From: Afipia sp. 64-13 | Lineage (GTDB): Bacteria > Pseudomonadota > Alphaproteobacteria > Rhizobiales > Xanthobacteraceae | Length of the DNA: 40,681 nucleotides | Assembly: GCA_001897755.1 (NCBI GenBank) | Contig: MKUJ01000020.1 | Coordinates: 64,471-105,151, forward strand | Reading direction: 5' to 3' | Part shown: piece by piece, positions 29,670 through 37,456 of the stretch | How the letters are laid out: each line of letters starts with the position of its first letter | Position numbering within the stretch: the first letter of the stretch is position 1 | Translations under genes and position numbers: made by a program | Notes under the pieces: generated by a model | Seen by the model: the letters and a program-made list of their open reading frames with translations, nothing else | Told to the model about the DNA's origin: nothing | Database searches by the model: none

Positions 29670-29750
29670 GTCATTGCGAGCGAAGCGAAGCAATCCAGAA
29701 AACGCAGAGAGCGCTAGATTGCTTCGTCGACTTCGCCTCCTCGCAATGAC
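29670..29750. repeat. Dispersed GTCATTGCGAG palindromic repeat
   Basis: Starts GTCATTGCGAGCGAAGCGAA and ends with the inverted counterpart GCTTCGTCGACTTCG to CTCGCAATGAC. The arms pair over about 27 bases with few mismatches around a short unpaired centre (GAAAACGCAGAGAGCGCTAG). This is one of the best-known multicopy intergenic elements of rhizobia and many other bacteria. It lies between the convergent dehydrogenase and ABC genes. Confidence 0.85.
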
Positions 29751-29785
29751 ACGAATTTTACTTCATCTCCACTTTGGAAAGTTTG

Positions 29786-29812
29786 CGCCGCGCCGGCGAT
29801 GTCGGCGCGGCG
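29786..29812 (-). terminator. GC-rich hairpin after the ABC operon
   Basis: A perfect 10-bp stem (CGCCGCGCCG with CGGCGCGGCG, loop of 7) lies just 6 bases after the ATPase stop codon on the minus strand. No T tract follows, so it may stabilise the 3' end or help Rho-dependent termination. Confidence 0.4.
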
Positions 29813-29818
29813 TTGCAT

Positions 29819-30922
29819 TCAGGCCGGGAGCCAGCGGATCGAGCGCGGCGCGATGGTCAGCGTGACCGGCTGGTCGAGGTCGTAGAGCTTGTCGCCGGCG
29901 CGGAACGGCGCATCGACCGCGATTTCCGTTGCGCCGACACTCACCCCATAGCGTACGCTGGCGCCGAGGAATTCGCGGAAACTGACCCGGCCCGGCACGC
30001 CGGTGCCGCCTTCCGTGATCGCGACATCCTGCGGTCGGAACACCATGCGTGCGCCGTTCGCGACCTGCGCATCGACGGCGATCGGAATTTTCACGCCGTC
30101 TTCGGTCTCGAACATGCGGGTCTCGCCGCTGCCACTGGCGCGGCCGGCGACGATGTTGGCGGTGCCGAGGAAGTTCGCCACGAACAGATTGGCCGGCGCT
30201 TCATACAATGCCGCCGGCGTTCCGACCTGCTGCACGTCGCCCGCGTTCATCACCGCGACGCGGTCGCAGATGGTGTTGGCCTCTTCCTGATCGTGGGTAA
30301 CGAGAATGGTGGTGAGGCCGAGCCGTTGCTGCAATTCGCGCAGTTCGCGCCGCACCTGCACGCGCAGCTTGGCATCGAGGTTGGACAGCGGCTCGTCGAG
30401 CAGCAGGATCTTCGGTTCGATGGCGATGGTGCGGGCCAGCGCGACGCGCTGTTGCTGGCCGCCGGACAATTGCGAGGGCCGCCGGTCGGCAAGATGCTTC
30501 AAGCCGACCAGATCGAGCGCGGCCTCGACGCGGCGGGCGACATCGGCCTTCGGCACGCGGCGCTCCTCAAGCCCGAAGGCGACATTGCGCGCCACGCTCA
30601 TATGTGGCCACAGCGCATAGGACTGGAACACCATGCCAACGTCGCGCTTCCATGGCGGCAGGCGTGAAATCTCCTCGCCGCCGACCATCACGCGGCCCTT
30701 GTCCGCCTGCACGAAGCCGGCGATCAGGCGCAGCAGCGTGGTCTTGCCGCAGCCGGAGGGACCGAGCAAAGCAAAAAACTCGCCCGGCTTGATATCGAGA
30801 TTGATGTTGTTGAGTACTTTGAGGTCGCCATAGGAGACGTCGACGCCCTCGATGCGCAGGCCGATCGCCTCGATCGCAAGATCGGTGGAGGAGGGGTCGG
30901 CGGTTGCTGCCTCGGCCATCAT
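29819..30922 (-). CDS. ABC transporter ATP-binding protein, FbpC/PotA type
   Basis: The motor of an Fbp/Pot-type importer. The 367-residue protein has Walker A GPSGCGKT (54-61), Q-loop Gln100 in MVFQSYALWPHMSV, signature LSGGQQQR (152-159), Walker B LLLDEP (173-178), H-loop His210 and a C-terminal TOBE domain (about 280-367) as in regulated MalK-like ATPases. This type serves ferric iron, polyamines, phosphonates or thiamine. The start at 30922 overlaps the permease stop by 4 bases (ATGA), which supports it over the adjacent second ATG. It is the last gene of the SBP-permease-ATPase unit. Confidence 0.93.
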   Translation of the reverse strand: MMAEAATADPSSTDLAIEAIGLRIEGVDVSYGDLKVLNNINLDIKPGEFFALLGPSGCGKTTLLRLIAGFVQADKGRVMVGGEEISRLPPWKRDVGMVFQSYALWPHMSVARNVAFGLEERRVPKADVARRVEAALDLVGLKHLADRRPSQLSGGQQQRVALARTIAIEPKILLLDEPLSNLDAKLRVQVRRELRELQQRLGLTTILVTHDQEEANTICDRVAVMNAGDVQQVGTPAALYEAPANLFVANFLGTANIVAGRASGSGETRMFETEDGVKIPIAVDAQVANGARMVFRPQDVAITEGGTGVPGRVSFREFLGASVRYGVSVGATEIAVDAPFRAGDKLYDLDQPVTLTIAPRSIRWLPA

Positions 30923-32625
30923 GGTTGTCCTGTTTTGATCCGGCGGTCGCGCTCGATCAGGAATTGCGAAAGCACGGTGCAGGCGGCGACGATCAGCACG
31001 GCGATAATGCCGAGCGCCGCGCCCGGTCCGCGCCCGGCCGGTGATTGCATGAAGACGTAAAGGCCGTAGGCCAGCGGCGCGTCGGCGTTGGCCTGCACCA
31101 GCATCAACGTGGCGGAAAGTTCGACCGCGGCGGTAGCGAAGGAAGTCACGAAGCCCGCGACGATGCCGCCGGTCATCAGCGGAATGACGATGCGGCGTAC
31201 GGTGCGCAGCTTGGTAGCGCCGAGATTTTCCGCGGCTTCCTCCAGCGAGACCGAGATCTGCTGGAGCGCGGCGTAGCAGGCGCGTAGCGCGTAGGGCAGA
31301 CGGCGGATCGCGAGCGCCAGTACGATCATGATCCACAGCGAGGCGACCGAAGTGCCGTCCCAGAGCTGCACGCCGTAATAGGCGCGCAGATAGCCGATGC
31401 CGAGCACCACGCCGGGAATGGCGAGCGCCGCCGAGGCCATCCAGTCGAGCCAGGTGCGGCCGGGAAGCTTGGTGCGCAGCACGAGATAGGCGATCGCGGT
31501 GCCGACCACGATATCGATCAGGCCCGCCATCGAGGCGTAGATCAGCGTGTTCTTGATGTAGACCGAGCTTTCGCCGAACACGCGGGCGTAATGCGCGGTG
31601 GTGAAGGCGTCGGGCAGCGGCGAGAACGACCAGATCGTCGCGAACGACAGCAGCGTCAGGCCGATATGCGGCGCCAGCACCAGCAGCAGCACCAGCGCGA
31701 CCACGATGTAGGACACCACCGCTTCCCACGGCCGCAGGTTGCGCTTGGCGAGGCCTCCGCCGCCGCGCTGCACGGTGGCATAGTCGGTGCCGCGCGTGGC
31801 CAGCGACGACAGCCACATCGCCGCCACCGAGGTGACGATCAGCACCACTGAGATGACGTAGCCCATCGGATCGGAAATGCCGATCGAGGTGACGCGCAGA
31901 TAGGCCTGCGGCGCCAGCATGTCCTTGACGTTGAGCAGCAGCGGCGTCGCCAGATCGTCGAACACCTTGACGAACACCAGCGAGGCTCCGGCGACATAGC
32001 CCGGCATCGCCAGCGGAAACACGATGCGGCGGAACAGCCGGAAGCCGGACGAGCCGAGATTCTGCGCCGCTTCCTCCATCGCGCGATCGACATTGCGCAG
32101 CGCCGCCGACAGGTTGATCAGGATGAAGGGAAAGTAGTGGATCGACTGCACGAAGATGACGCCGTTCAGTCCTTCCATGAACGGGATCTTGAAGCCGAAC
32201 CAGTCGTCGAGCAGCAGGTTGACGGTGCCGTTGCGGCCGAACAGCAGTTGCATCGCTACCGCGCCGACGAAAGGCGGCATGATCAGCGGCAGGAAGCCGA
32301 GGATCTGGATCACGCCGGAGCCGGCGAAGACAAAGCGCGTAGTGATGTAGGCGAGCGGCAGCGCCAGCAACGAGGCGCAGACCACCGCCATCGCCGAGGC
32401 GTAAAGTGAATTCCAGAACGAGCGGACGAACAGGTCGGTCTGCGCGAAGTCGAGGAAGTTCACCAGCGTGAACGCACCCGAGCCCTTTTCGGTGAAGGCG
32501 ACGAAGATCACCGTCGCCACCGGCCAGATCAGGAACAGCATCAGGAACACGACGATGCATGCGGCGAGGCTGACCTCGCCCCATTTCATCGTGCGTGCCG
32601 CCCGCGCGGGGAGGGTCATGCTCAT
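30919..32625 (-). CDS. Fused two-domain ABC permease, FbpB-like
   Basis: A 568-residue inner-membrane protein made of two BPD_transp_1 halves in one chain, so it forms the whole membrane channel. Each half carries an EAA coupling motif: EEAAQNLGSSGFRLFRRIVF (about 186-205) and EEAAENLGATKLRTVRRIVI (about 465-484). About twelve membrane segments are visible. Fused permeases are usual for Fe(III) (FbpB/SfuB/AfuB) and for some 2-aminoethylphosphonate importers. It lies 45 bases downstream of the binding-protein gene and overlaps the ATPase gene. Confidence 0.93.
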   Translation of the reverse strand: MSMTLPARAARTMKWGEVSLAACIVVFLMLFLIWPVATVIFVAFTEKGSGAFTLVNFLDFAQTDLFVRSFWNSLYASAMAVVCASLLALPLAYITTRFVFAGSGVIQILGFLPLIMPPFVGAVAMQLLFGRNGTVNLLLDDWFGFKIPFMEGLNGVIFVQSIHYFPFILINLSAALRNVDRAMEEAAQNLGSSGFRLFRRIVFPLAMPGYVAGASLVFVKVFDDLATPLLLNVKDMLAPQAYLRVTSIGISDPMGYVISVVLIVTSVAAMWLSSLATRGTDYATVQRGGGGLAKRNLRPWEAVVSYIVVALVLLLVLAPHIGLTLLSFATIWSFSPLPDAFTTAHYARVFGESSVYIKNTLIYASMAGLIDIVVGTAIAYLVLRTKLPGRTWLDWMASAALAIPGVVLGIGYLRAYYGVQLWDGTSVASLWIMIVLALAIRRLPYALRACYAALQQISVSLEEAAENLGATKLRTVRRIVIPLMTGGIVAGFVTSFATAAVELSATLMLVQANADAPLAYGLYVFMQSPAGRGPGAALGIIAVLIVAACTVLSQFLIERDRRIKTGQP

Positions 32626-32670
32626 CGGTCGATGCGTGTCTTCGGCACGACGACGATCGGCATGCGGCGT

Positions 32671-34005
32671 TTACTTGGCAAGCTTCAAGGCTTCGTCGGC
32701 CTTGGTCTTGGCCTGGGCGTAGTGATCCTTGGCGAAGGCCGCCCATTGCTGTTCGAGCTCGGCCTGCCGCGCGCCCTTTTCCTTCTTCTTGCCGCCGCTG
32801 AACGCGCCGGTGATCTCGGAGGACGAGGCCTGCTGCTCGGAGACCGGCATCGCCGCGACCAGCGCGCGGGCCTCATCGAGCAGCTTGCGGGCCTGGGCGT
32901 TGTCCTTCTTGGCCAGCGCGATCTCGACCGCCTCGATCGACTTGGTCGCGGCCTTGAGGTCGCCGAGCTGGAAGGTGACGATCTGGTCATACAGCGCATC
33001 GACCACGTTGGTGCGCGCCTCGGAGGTCTTGACGTCGAACTTAATCATCGAGTTGAGGCGCGGATCCTTGAACGGATTGGGATAGTCCTTCGGCGCCTTG
33101 TCGTAGGCGGCCGGATTGACCGGCAGGCGGCGCACGCCCGGCTCGAACAGGATGGTCTGGCCCGCCGGCGACAACAGGAATTCGATGAAGGCTTCGGCGC
33201 CCGCCTTGTTCGGCGCATTGGCGACGATGCCGACATTCGCCGGCACGATGGTGGTGACCGAGGGATAGACGAACTTTACCGGAAAGCCCGAGGCCTGCGA
33301 GGTGAAGGCGAAGAAGTCGATGACGATGCCATAACCGACCTGTCCGGAATTGACCGCTTCCGGCACGCCGAACGAGCGCTCGGTGACTTCGCGGAAATTG
33401 CCGGACACCGCCTTCAGCGTACCCCAGCCTTTATCCCAGCCCTCGCCCTGCAGGATGGTTTCGATGGTGAGGTGCGTGGTGCCGGAGCGCGACGGCGCCG
33501 CCATCGAGACATGGTCGAAATATGCCGGGCCCGCGAGATCCTGCCATTCCTTCGGCTCGGGCAGCTTGTTGGCCTTCACGTAGCGCTCGTTCCACATGAT
33601 GCCGTAGCCCGAGGCGGCGAAGCCGAAATAGAAGCCTTCGGGATCGTTGATTGGGAATTGCCCGATCTTGTCGGGAATGCCGGTCGCCTTCGGCTTGTAG
33701 GTCTGCAGCAGCGACTTGCCCTTCAGCGCCTCGAAGGCGTCGGGCGCGGAGGCCCAGAAGATATCGACCTGGTTGTTGGATTTGGTTTCTTCCAGATATT
33801 TGACGCCGGCATTGGTGTTCCGGTTCTGCACGTCCAGCGTCACGCCGGGATGCGCGGCCTCGAAAGCCTTCTTGATCGGGTCGGTGAGGTCCTTGGAATA
33901 GGACGTCACCACGCTGACCTTTCCTGTCGGCGCTTGCGCCGAGGCAGGCGACAAGGCGGCGAACAGAACAAGCGCGGCGAGGGCCTGGGACACTTGGCGC
34001 AACAT
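32671..34005 (-). CDS. Periplasmic substrate-binding protein of the Fbp-type importer, with C-terminal extension
   Basis: A 444-residue family 1-like extracellular binding protein. A signal peptide (cleavage after ASA near residue 23) is followed by the binding domain (about 28-345): VSVVTSYSKDLTDPIKKAFE, DIFWASAPDAFEAL, YGIMWNERYVKANKLPEP. These are features of the AfuA/FbpA/PotD-like cluster. The ~90 residues after about 350 are an unusual helical, Ala/Lys/Gln-rich extension (AKKDNAQARKLLDEARALVA and on) that is not part of the normal fold. Tyr residues of FbpA that bind iron are not obvious, so the ligand could be an organic compound. GGAGG lies 7 bases before the ATG at 34005. Confidence 0.9.
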   Translation of the reverse strand: MLRQVSQALAALVLFAALSPASAQAPTGKVSVVTSYSKDLTDPIKKAFEAAHPGVTLDVQNRNTNAGVKYLEETKSNNQVDIFWASAPDAFEALKGKSLLQTYKPKATGIPDKIGQFPINDPEGFYFGFAASGYGIMWNERYVKANKLPEPKEWQDLAGPAYFDHVSMAAPSRSGTTHLTIETILQGEGWDKGWGTLKAVSGNFREVTERSFGVPEAVNSGQVGYGIVIDFFAFTSQASGFPVKFVYPSVTTIVPANVGIVANAPNKAGAEAFIEFLLSPAGQTILFEPGVRRLPVNPAAYDKAPKDYPNPFKDPRLNSMIKFDVKTSEARTNVVDALYDQIVTFQLGDLKAATKSIEAVEIALAKKDNAQARKLLDEARALVAAMPVSEQQASSSEITGAFSGGKKKEKGARQAELEQQWAAFAKDHYAQAKTKADEALKLAK

Positions 34006-34032
34006 CGACGATCCTCCCGAAAAATCTTGCCA

Positions 34033-34051
34033 CGGGGTTTTAATCACCCCG
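34033..34051. promoter_or_regulatory. Inverted repeat upstream of the Fbp-type operon
   Basis: CGGGGT and ACCCCG flank a 7-base A/T-rich centre, 27 bases upstream of the binding-protein start. It could be an operator or a leader hairpin that hides nothing of the ribosome site. Weak evidence. Confidence 0.3.
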
Positions 34052-34167
34052 CTTGATAGACGCATGACGGTCCATCGTGGCAAAATCTGCCGAAAGTGCA
34101 AGGGCATCCGACGGCTATGGCGACGCCGTGCACGGATCAGACCCATCCATTCGTTGAATTGGCGTCG

Positions 34168-34500
34168 TCAGGGGGCATGCGCCGACTTCGGCATCGGCCG
34201 ATCGCCGAAATCGATGGCCGAGCGTTGCAGGATGCGCCCGGTCTCGTCGATGCTGAGCCGGATGCGGCGGCTCTTGTAGAAGAAGCTGAGCCGAAACTGG
34301 CCGGCGTGCTCGTCCACGCCGCGCTCGCAGATGCTGGTGATGGCCGCCGAGCGCATCAGCTCGGGCACCTCGGCGGGCGCGACCTTGAGCAGGTCGCCGA
34401 TCACCGCGGCATCGACATGGAACGTATCGCCCTCGATCTCGATGGGCGCGGTCGGGCTGGGCTGTGCCGGCGATCTTGCCGATGAGCATGCGTGCGACAT
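34168..34500 (-). CDS. Small DUF6522-like protein in the NO-response locus
   Basis: A 110-residue soluble protein without signal peptide or membrane segment. It reads PIEIEGDTFHVDAAVIGDLL, then a domain with MRSAAITSICERGVDEHAG and FRLSFFYKSRRIRLSIDETG, which resembles the small alphaproteobacterial family DUF6522 (function unknown, often near denitrification or NO-response genes, as far as I recall). It has one Cys in ICERGVDEHAG next to two acidic residues and a His, which could matter for metal or NO binding; this is speculation. GGAGG lies 7 bases before the ATG. An NsrR-type operator is 52 bases upstream, so it is probably repressed by the divergent Rrf2 regulator and induced by NO. Confidence 0.75.
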   Translation of the reverse strand: MSHACSSARSPAQPSPTAPIEIEGDTFHVDAAVIGDLLKVAPAEVPELMRSAAITSICERGVDEHAGQFRLSFFYKSRRIRLSIDETGRILQRSAIDFGDRPMPKSAHAP

Positions 34501-34551
34501 GGGCTGGCCTCCATCGTCCGCGACGCCTGACGGGTTGCCGGGTCGCGTAAT

Positions 34552-34574
34552 AAGATATATTAGTTATACATCTT
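34552..34574 (-). promoter_or_regulatory. NsrR-type operator upstream of the DUF6522-like gene
   Basis: The left half AAGATATATTA and right half TTATACATCTT flank a single central G: the 11-1-11 layout of NsrR sites. It matches 18 of 22 half-site positions of the enterobacterial consensus (AAGATGYATTT and its complement). It lies 52 bases upstream of the start codon. Confidence 0.75.
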
Positions 34575-34740
34575 ATTTCCGGTTCGGAAAGTCGGAAGAT
34601 GGAATTTCCGTCGTTCGGATACAGGGTGGCGGCGTGCGCGCAAAGCGGCCGGTTCCGTCGGTCAGGACTGGGGATGTTTGCGGTGGTGTGTTTGTCTCGA
34701 TTGGACAATAGTGATATGGCAGATGCGACCATTGCTTGCA

Positions 34741-34763
34741 AAGATATCTATTGAGAGTATCTT
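34741..34763 (+). promoter_or_regulatory. NsrR-type operator upstream of the Rrf2 regulator gene
   Basis: AAGATATCTAT and GAGAGTATCTT flank a central T, again 11-1-11, with about 15 of 22 consensus matches. A TTGCAA at 34736-34741 and TATCTT at 34758-34763 could be the -35 and -10, so the operator would cover the promoter; this fits autorepression. It lies 99 bases before the start codon. Confidence 0.6.
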
Positions 34764-34862
34764 TAGAACTGGCGGGCATGATGGCGATCTGTCGGGACTC
34801 ATTCTGCCTGAACGGTTCGCTGCTCGATAAACCTCATCGACTTGAATTCATCGGATTCAGCA

Positions 34863-35291
34863 ATGCGTTTGACAAATTTTTCCGACTTTGCGCTCCGCAT
34901 TCTGATGTACGCAGCGGCCCAGGACGAGCGTCTGATCACGATCGAGGAGACGGCGGAACTCTACGGGATTTCCCGCGCTCATTTGATGAAGGTCGCCAAC
35001 CAGCTCACCCGAGCGGGATACCTCACTGCGGTGCGCGGCCGCTCCGGCGGCCTGAAGCTGGCCAAGCGCCCCAACAAGATTCGCCTGGGCGATGTGGTCC
35101 GCGCCACCGAGCCGGATTTCGCGCTGGTGGAATGTTTCGGAGCGGACAACAACTGCCTGATCACGTCGCGTTGCCGTTTGCGCGGCGCGCTGAAGGAGGC
35201 GCTCGGCGCCTTCGTGGCGACGCTCGACCGTTATACGCTGGCCGATCTGCTGCTCAGTCCGAAGGACTTCGGAATCCGGCCTGCGGCCTGA
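34863..35291 (+). CDS. nsrR: Rrf2-family nitric-oxide-responsive repressor, NsrR-like
   Basis: A 142-residue Rrf2 regulator. The winged helix (about 1-60; MRLTNFSDFALRILMYAAAQ, ISRAHLMKVANQLTRAGYL) is followed by GRSGGLKLAKRPNKIRLGDV, the wing and linker conserved in NsrR and RirA. Three cysteines at 91, 98 and 104 are the expected ligands of an Fe-S cluster that NO destroys, releasing the repressor. The NsrR assignment over IscR or RirA rests on the ECFGADNNC context, the two 11-1-11 operators nearby and the nnrS gene next door. The ATG at 34863 gives the conserved MRLT N-terminus; seven extra codons upstream are possible. Confidence 0.87.
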   Translation: MRLTNFSDFALRILMYAAAQDERLITIEETAELYGISRAHLMKVANQLTRAGYLTAVRGRSGGLKLAKRPNKIRLGDVVRATEPDFALVECFGADNNCLITSRCRLRGALKEALGAFVATLDRYTLADLLLSPKDFGIRPAA

Positions 35292-35494
35292 CTCGTCACG
35301 CCTCTGAACGCGGCCGAATCACCCGAGGCGCGGCCTGTGGACGTAGGCTGTGCGTGTAGGGCGGCGTGAATGCCAGCCTGCCCCAATTCCCTTTTGCCAT
35401 ACGTGCCTTGAATGCCTTCGAGAATGCGTCACGCCTGCGTGTTTCGCGAGGCTGTGTTGCGCGACGCTGGCGGCCTGCTTTCGGGGTGTCCTTT

Positions 35495-35517
35495 AATATG
35501 ACTTCATAGTATTTCTT
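35495..35517 (+). promoter_or_regulatory. Weak third NsrR-like site upstream of nnrS
   Basis: AATATGACTTC and TAGTATTTCTT around a central A follow the 11-1-11 layout but match only about 14 of 22 consensus positions. It is taken seriously only because it precedes the FNR-type box and nnrS. Confidence 0.3.
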
Positions 35518-35538
35518 ATTGCAATATCCGCGCCGGAA

Positions 35539-35552
35539 TTGACGGGGATCAA
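35539..35552 (+). promoter_or_regulatory. FNR/FixK/NnrR-type box upstream of nnrS
   Basis: TTGAC, four bases, ATCAA: nine of ten positions of the Crp-Fnr family consensus TTGAT-N4-ATCAA. Rhizobial FixK2 and NnrR use such sites to switch on genes under low oxygen and NO. Its centre at 35545.5 would place a class II transcription start near 35587, with AAGAAT (35574-35579) as a possible -10. Confidence 0.7.
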
Positions 35553-35582
35553 TCCGGGGCAGGCGTAAACGGAAAGAATTCC

Positions 35583-35858
35583 ATGCTGGATATCGTCAGC
35601 GATCCGAATCGCGGGAGCGACGTACGCAACATCGGGCAGACCTGCCGCCAAGCGGTGATTGTCCGGCTGTACGACCGCCTTGGACCACCGAACAGCCTGC
35701 AACCGATCGTCGGTCGCGATCCCAAACTGCCGGGCGATCGATTCGCGGTGCAACATGGCGGCAGTCTGCGCCGGACGATCCAGCGAAGAGTATCGGATGC
35801 GTGCGGTCTCAGTGCGTTCGGCAATGAGGGCGACACGAGCGCGGAGATTGCATCATGA
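35583..35858 (+). CDS. Possible small protein upstream of nnrS, unknown function
   Basis: A 91-codon frame (MLDIVSDPNRGSDVRNIGQT at the start) whose TGA overlaps the nnrS ATG by 4 bases (ATGA), a layout typical of coupled genes. GGAAAG lies 7 bases before its ATG and third-position GC is about 70 percent, lower than its neighbours. No family is recognised, and it has no signal peptide or membrane segment. One point against it: a class II start from the FNR-type box would fall about 4 bases inside this frame. It is either a small NO/oxygen-regulated protein or a leader region of nnrS. Confidence 0.35.
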   Translation: MLDIVSDPNRGSDVRNIGQTCRQAVIVRLYDRLGPPNSLQPIVGRDPKLPGDRFAVQHGGSLRRTIQRRVSDACGLSAFGNEGDTSAEIAS

Positions 35859-37069
35859 ATAACAATAACGTCTCGCAGGGGACGGCGCCGCGTTACCCAG
35901 CCTTTCTGTCCTGCGGCTTCCGGCCGTTTTTCCTGCTCGGCGCGATCTATGCCGGTCTCGTCATCATGGTGTGGCTGCCGGTGTTCTACGGCGAACTCAG
36001 CATGCACACCGTGTTCGCGCCGCGCGACTGGCACATTCATGAAATGCTCTACGGCTACCTGCCGGCGATCATCGCCGGGTTTCTGTTCACCGCGATTCCG
36101 AACTGGACCGGCCGCGCGCCGATCAAGGACAGTCCGCTGCTGGCGATGGTGCTGCTCTGGATCGCCGGCCGCCTTGCCGTCACGCTGTCGATCGATACCG
36201 GCTGGCTCGCCGCGATGATCGTGGATTGCAGTTTCCTGGCCATGCTGATCGCTGTGACCGCGCGCGAGGTCTGCGCCAGCGGCAACTGGCGAAATCTCAA
36301 GGTGATCGTGGTGGTGGGCTTTCTGCTGGCGGGCAATGTCGCCTTCCACCTTGAAACGCATTTTGAAGGCGCGGCCGATTACAGCATCCGGCTCGGCATA
36401 GGCGTCATCGTCTTCCTTCTTGCGCTGATCGCCGGTCGCATCATTCCGGCGTTCACCCGCAACTGGCTGACGCGCGAGAATCCGGGACGCCTGCCGGCGC
36501 AGTTCGCGTTGTTCGACCTGACCACGCTCCTGTTCACCATCGTCGCGCTTGTCCTGTGGATCGCGATTCCGGCAAGTCACATCACAGGCGCGGCGCTGCT
36601 CCTGGCCGGCGCATTGCATGCGATCCGCATGGGGCGCTGGGCCGGCGACCGCGTCCTGCGCGACCGCCTGCTGCTGATCCTGCATGTCGGCTACGCCTTC
36701 CTGCCGCTCGGCTTCCTGCTGGCCGGGGCCGGCGCCTTTAGTCTGGTTCCGGCCAGCGGTGGCGCCCATGCCTGGATGGTCGGCGGCGCCGGTGTCATGA
36801 CGCTCGCGGTGATGACGCGCGCGAGCCTCGGTCATACCGGGCGTCCGCTGAAGGCCTCGCGCGCCATCGAGGCGATCTATGCGGCGGTGGTGGTGGCGGC
36901 ACTGGCCCGCATCTGCGCCGCGGTTCATCCGGCCTGGAGCGAGCATCTGCTGCATATCGCGGCGCTCGCCTGGGTGGTCGCGTTCTTCGGATTTGGAGCG
37001 GTGTTCGGTCCGATCCTGCTCGGCGAGCCGAAACGGAAGGAATCGGCGGTGCAGGCGCGCGCCAACTAA
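35855..37069 (+). CDS. nnrS: NnrS family haem-copper membrane protein
   Basis: NnrS is an inner-membrane haem- and copper-containing protein that protects cells from nitric oxide, in part by preventing iron-dinitrosyl damage, and belongs to NnrR/NsrR regulons. The 404-residue protein has about twelve hydrophobic segments and the family motifs SCGFRPFFLLGAIYAG, RDWHIHEMLYGYLPAIIAGF with paired His likely to bind metal, TAIPNWTGR, FTRNWLTR and VMTRASLGHTGRPL. The preceding sites suggest activation under low oxygen and derepression by NO. No nitrite or NO reductase genes are visible, so it probably serves stress defence here. Confidence 0.95.
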   Translation: MNNNNVSQGTAPRYPAFLSCGFRPFFLLGAIYAGLVIMVWLPVFYGELSMHTVFAPRDWHIHEMLYGYLPAIIAGFLFTAIPNWTGRAPIKDSPLLAMVLLWIAGRLAVTLSIDTGWLAAMIVDCSFLAMLIAVTAREVCASGNWRNLKVIVVVGFLLAGNVAFHLETHFEGAADYSIRLGIGVIVFLLALIAGRIIPAFTRNWLTRENPGRLPAQFALFDLTTLLFTIVALVLWIAIPASHITGAALLLAGALHAIRMGRWAGDRVLRDRLLLILHVGYAFLPLGFLLAGAGAFSLVPASGGAHAWMVGGAGVMTLAVMTRASLGHTGRPLKASRAIEAIYAAVVVAALARICAAVHPAWSEHLLHIAALAWVVAFFGFGAVFGPILLGEPKRKESAVQARAN

Positions 37070-37071
37070 AA

Positions 37072-37086
37072 CGCGGCATCGCCGCG
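37072..37086. terminator. Short hairpin between nnrS and a convergent gene
   Basis: CGCGGC and GCCGCG close a 3-base loop in the 21-base gap between the convergent stop codons. There is no T tract, so this is a minor candidate. Confidence 0.25.
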
Positions 37087-37090
37087 GCTG

Positions 37091-37456
37091 TTATCCGGTG
37101 AAGATTTTCGAGACGCAGAGCAATACGACCAGCGTCATGAACAACAGGTCCATATAGGCCTTCAGTTCACCCTGGTGACGCAGGGTCGCGACCTCTCGGA
37201 CCGACTTCCTGCGGATCTGGTTTTCGGTCGGGCTTGCGATGGTGATGCTGCGGACTTCGGCCTCCAGCCGCTCGATCTTCTGGAAGAAGAAAAACATCCG
37301 CAGCGTGGAGATGATCCGCATGGTGCAATAGAGCAGCACCAGAAAGGCGATCACCGTGCGCTCGTTGTATTTGGTCAGATAGTTCAGCGACAGATAGACC
37401 AGCGCAAGGAACGCGAAGTTCGAGGCGAAGCGGTAGAGATAGCCGAGGATAACCAA
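37091..37456 (-). CDS. Small membrane protein of unknown function
   Basis: A 121-residue protein with two hydrophobic segments near the N-terminus (FAFLALVYLSLNYL and ERTVIAFLVLLYCTMRIIST), a charged stretch that may form a coiled coil (QKIERLEAEVRSITIASPTE), and a C-terminal hydrophobic segment (YMDLLFMTLVVLLCVSKIF). No family is recognised. The frame is open for 67 codons upstream without an in-frame ATG that fits. The chosen TTG at 37456 has AAAGGA 6 bases upstream and starts right where membrane-protein character begins; the upstream part is Arg/Pro/Thr-rich and looks non-coding. Confidence 0.6.
   Translation of the reverse strand: MVILGYLYRFASNFAFLALVYLSLNYLTKYNERTVIAFLVLLYCTMRIISTLRMFFFFQKIERLEAEVRSITIASPTENQIRRKSVREVATLRHQGELKAYMDLLFMTLVVLLCVSKIFTG

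Noticed and set aside
30923-32746. Upstream continuation of the ATPase frame
   Set aside because: Overlaps the fused permease gene in another frame; ABC motifs begin only after 30922.
35493-35756. Minus-strand open frame of 87 codons before nnrS
   Set aside because: No ribosome site, no family, and it would run across the FNR-type box and through the competing plus-strand frame.
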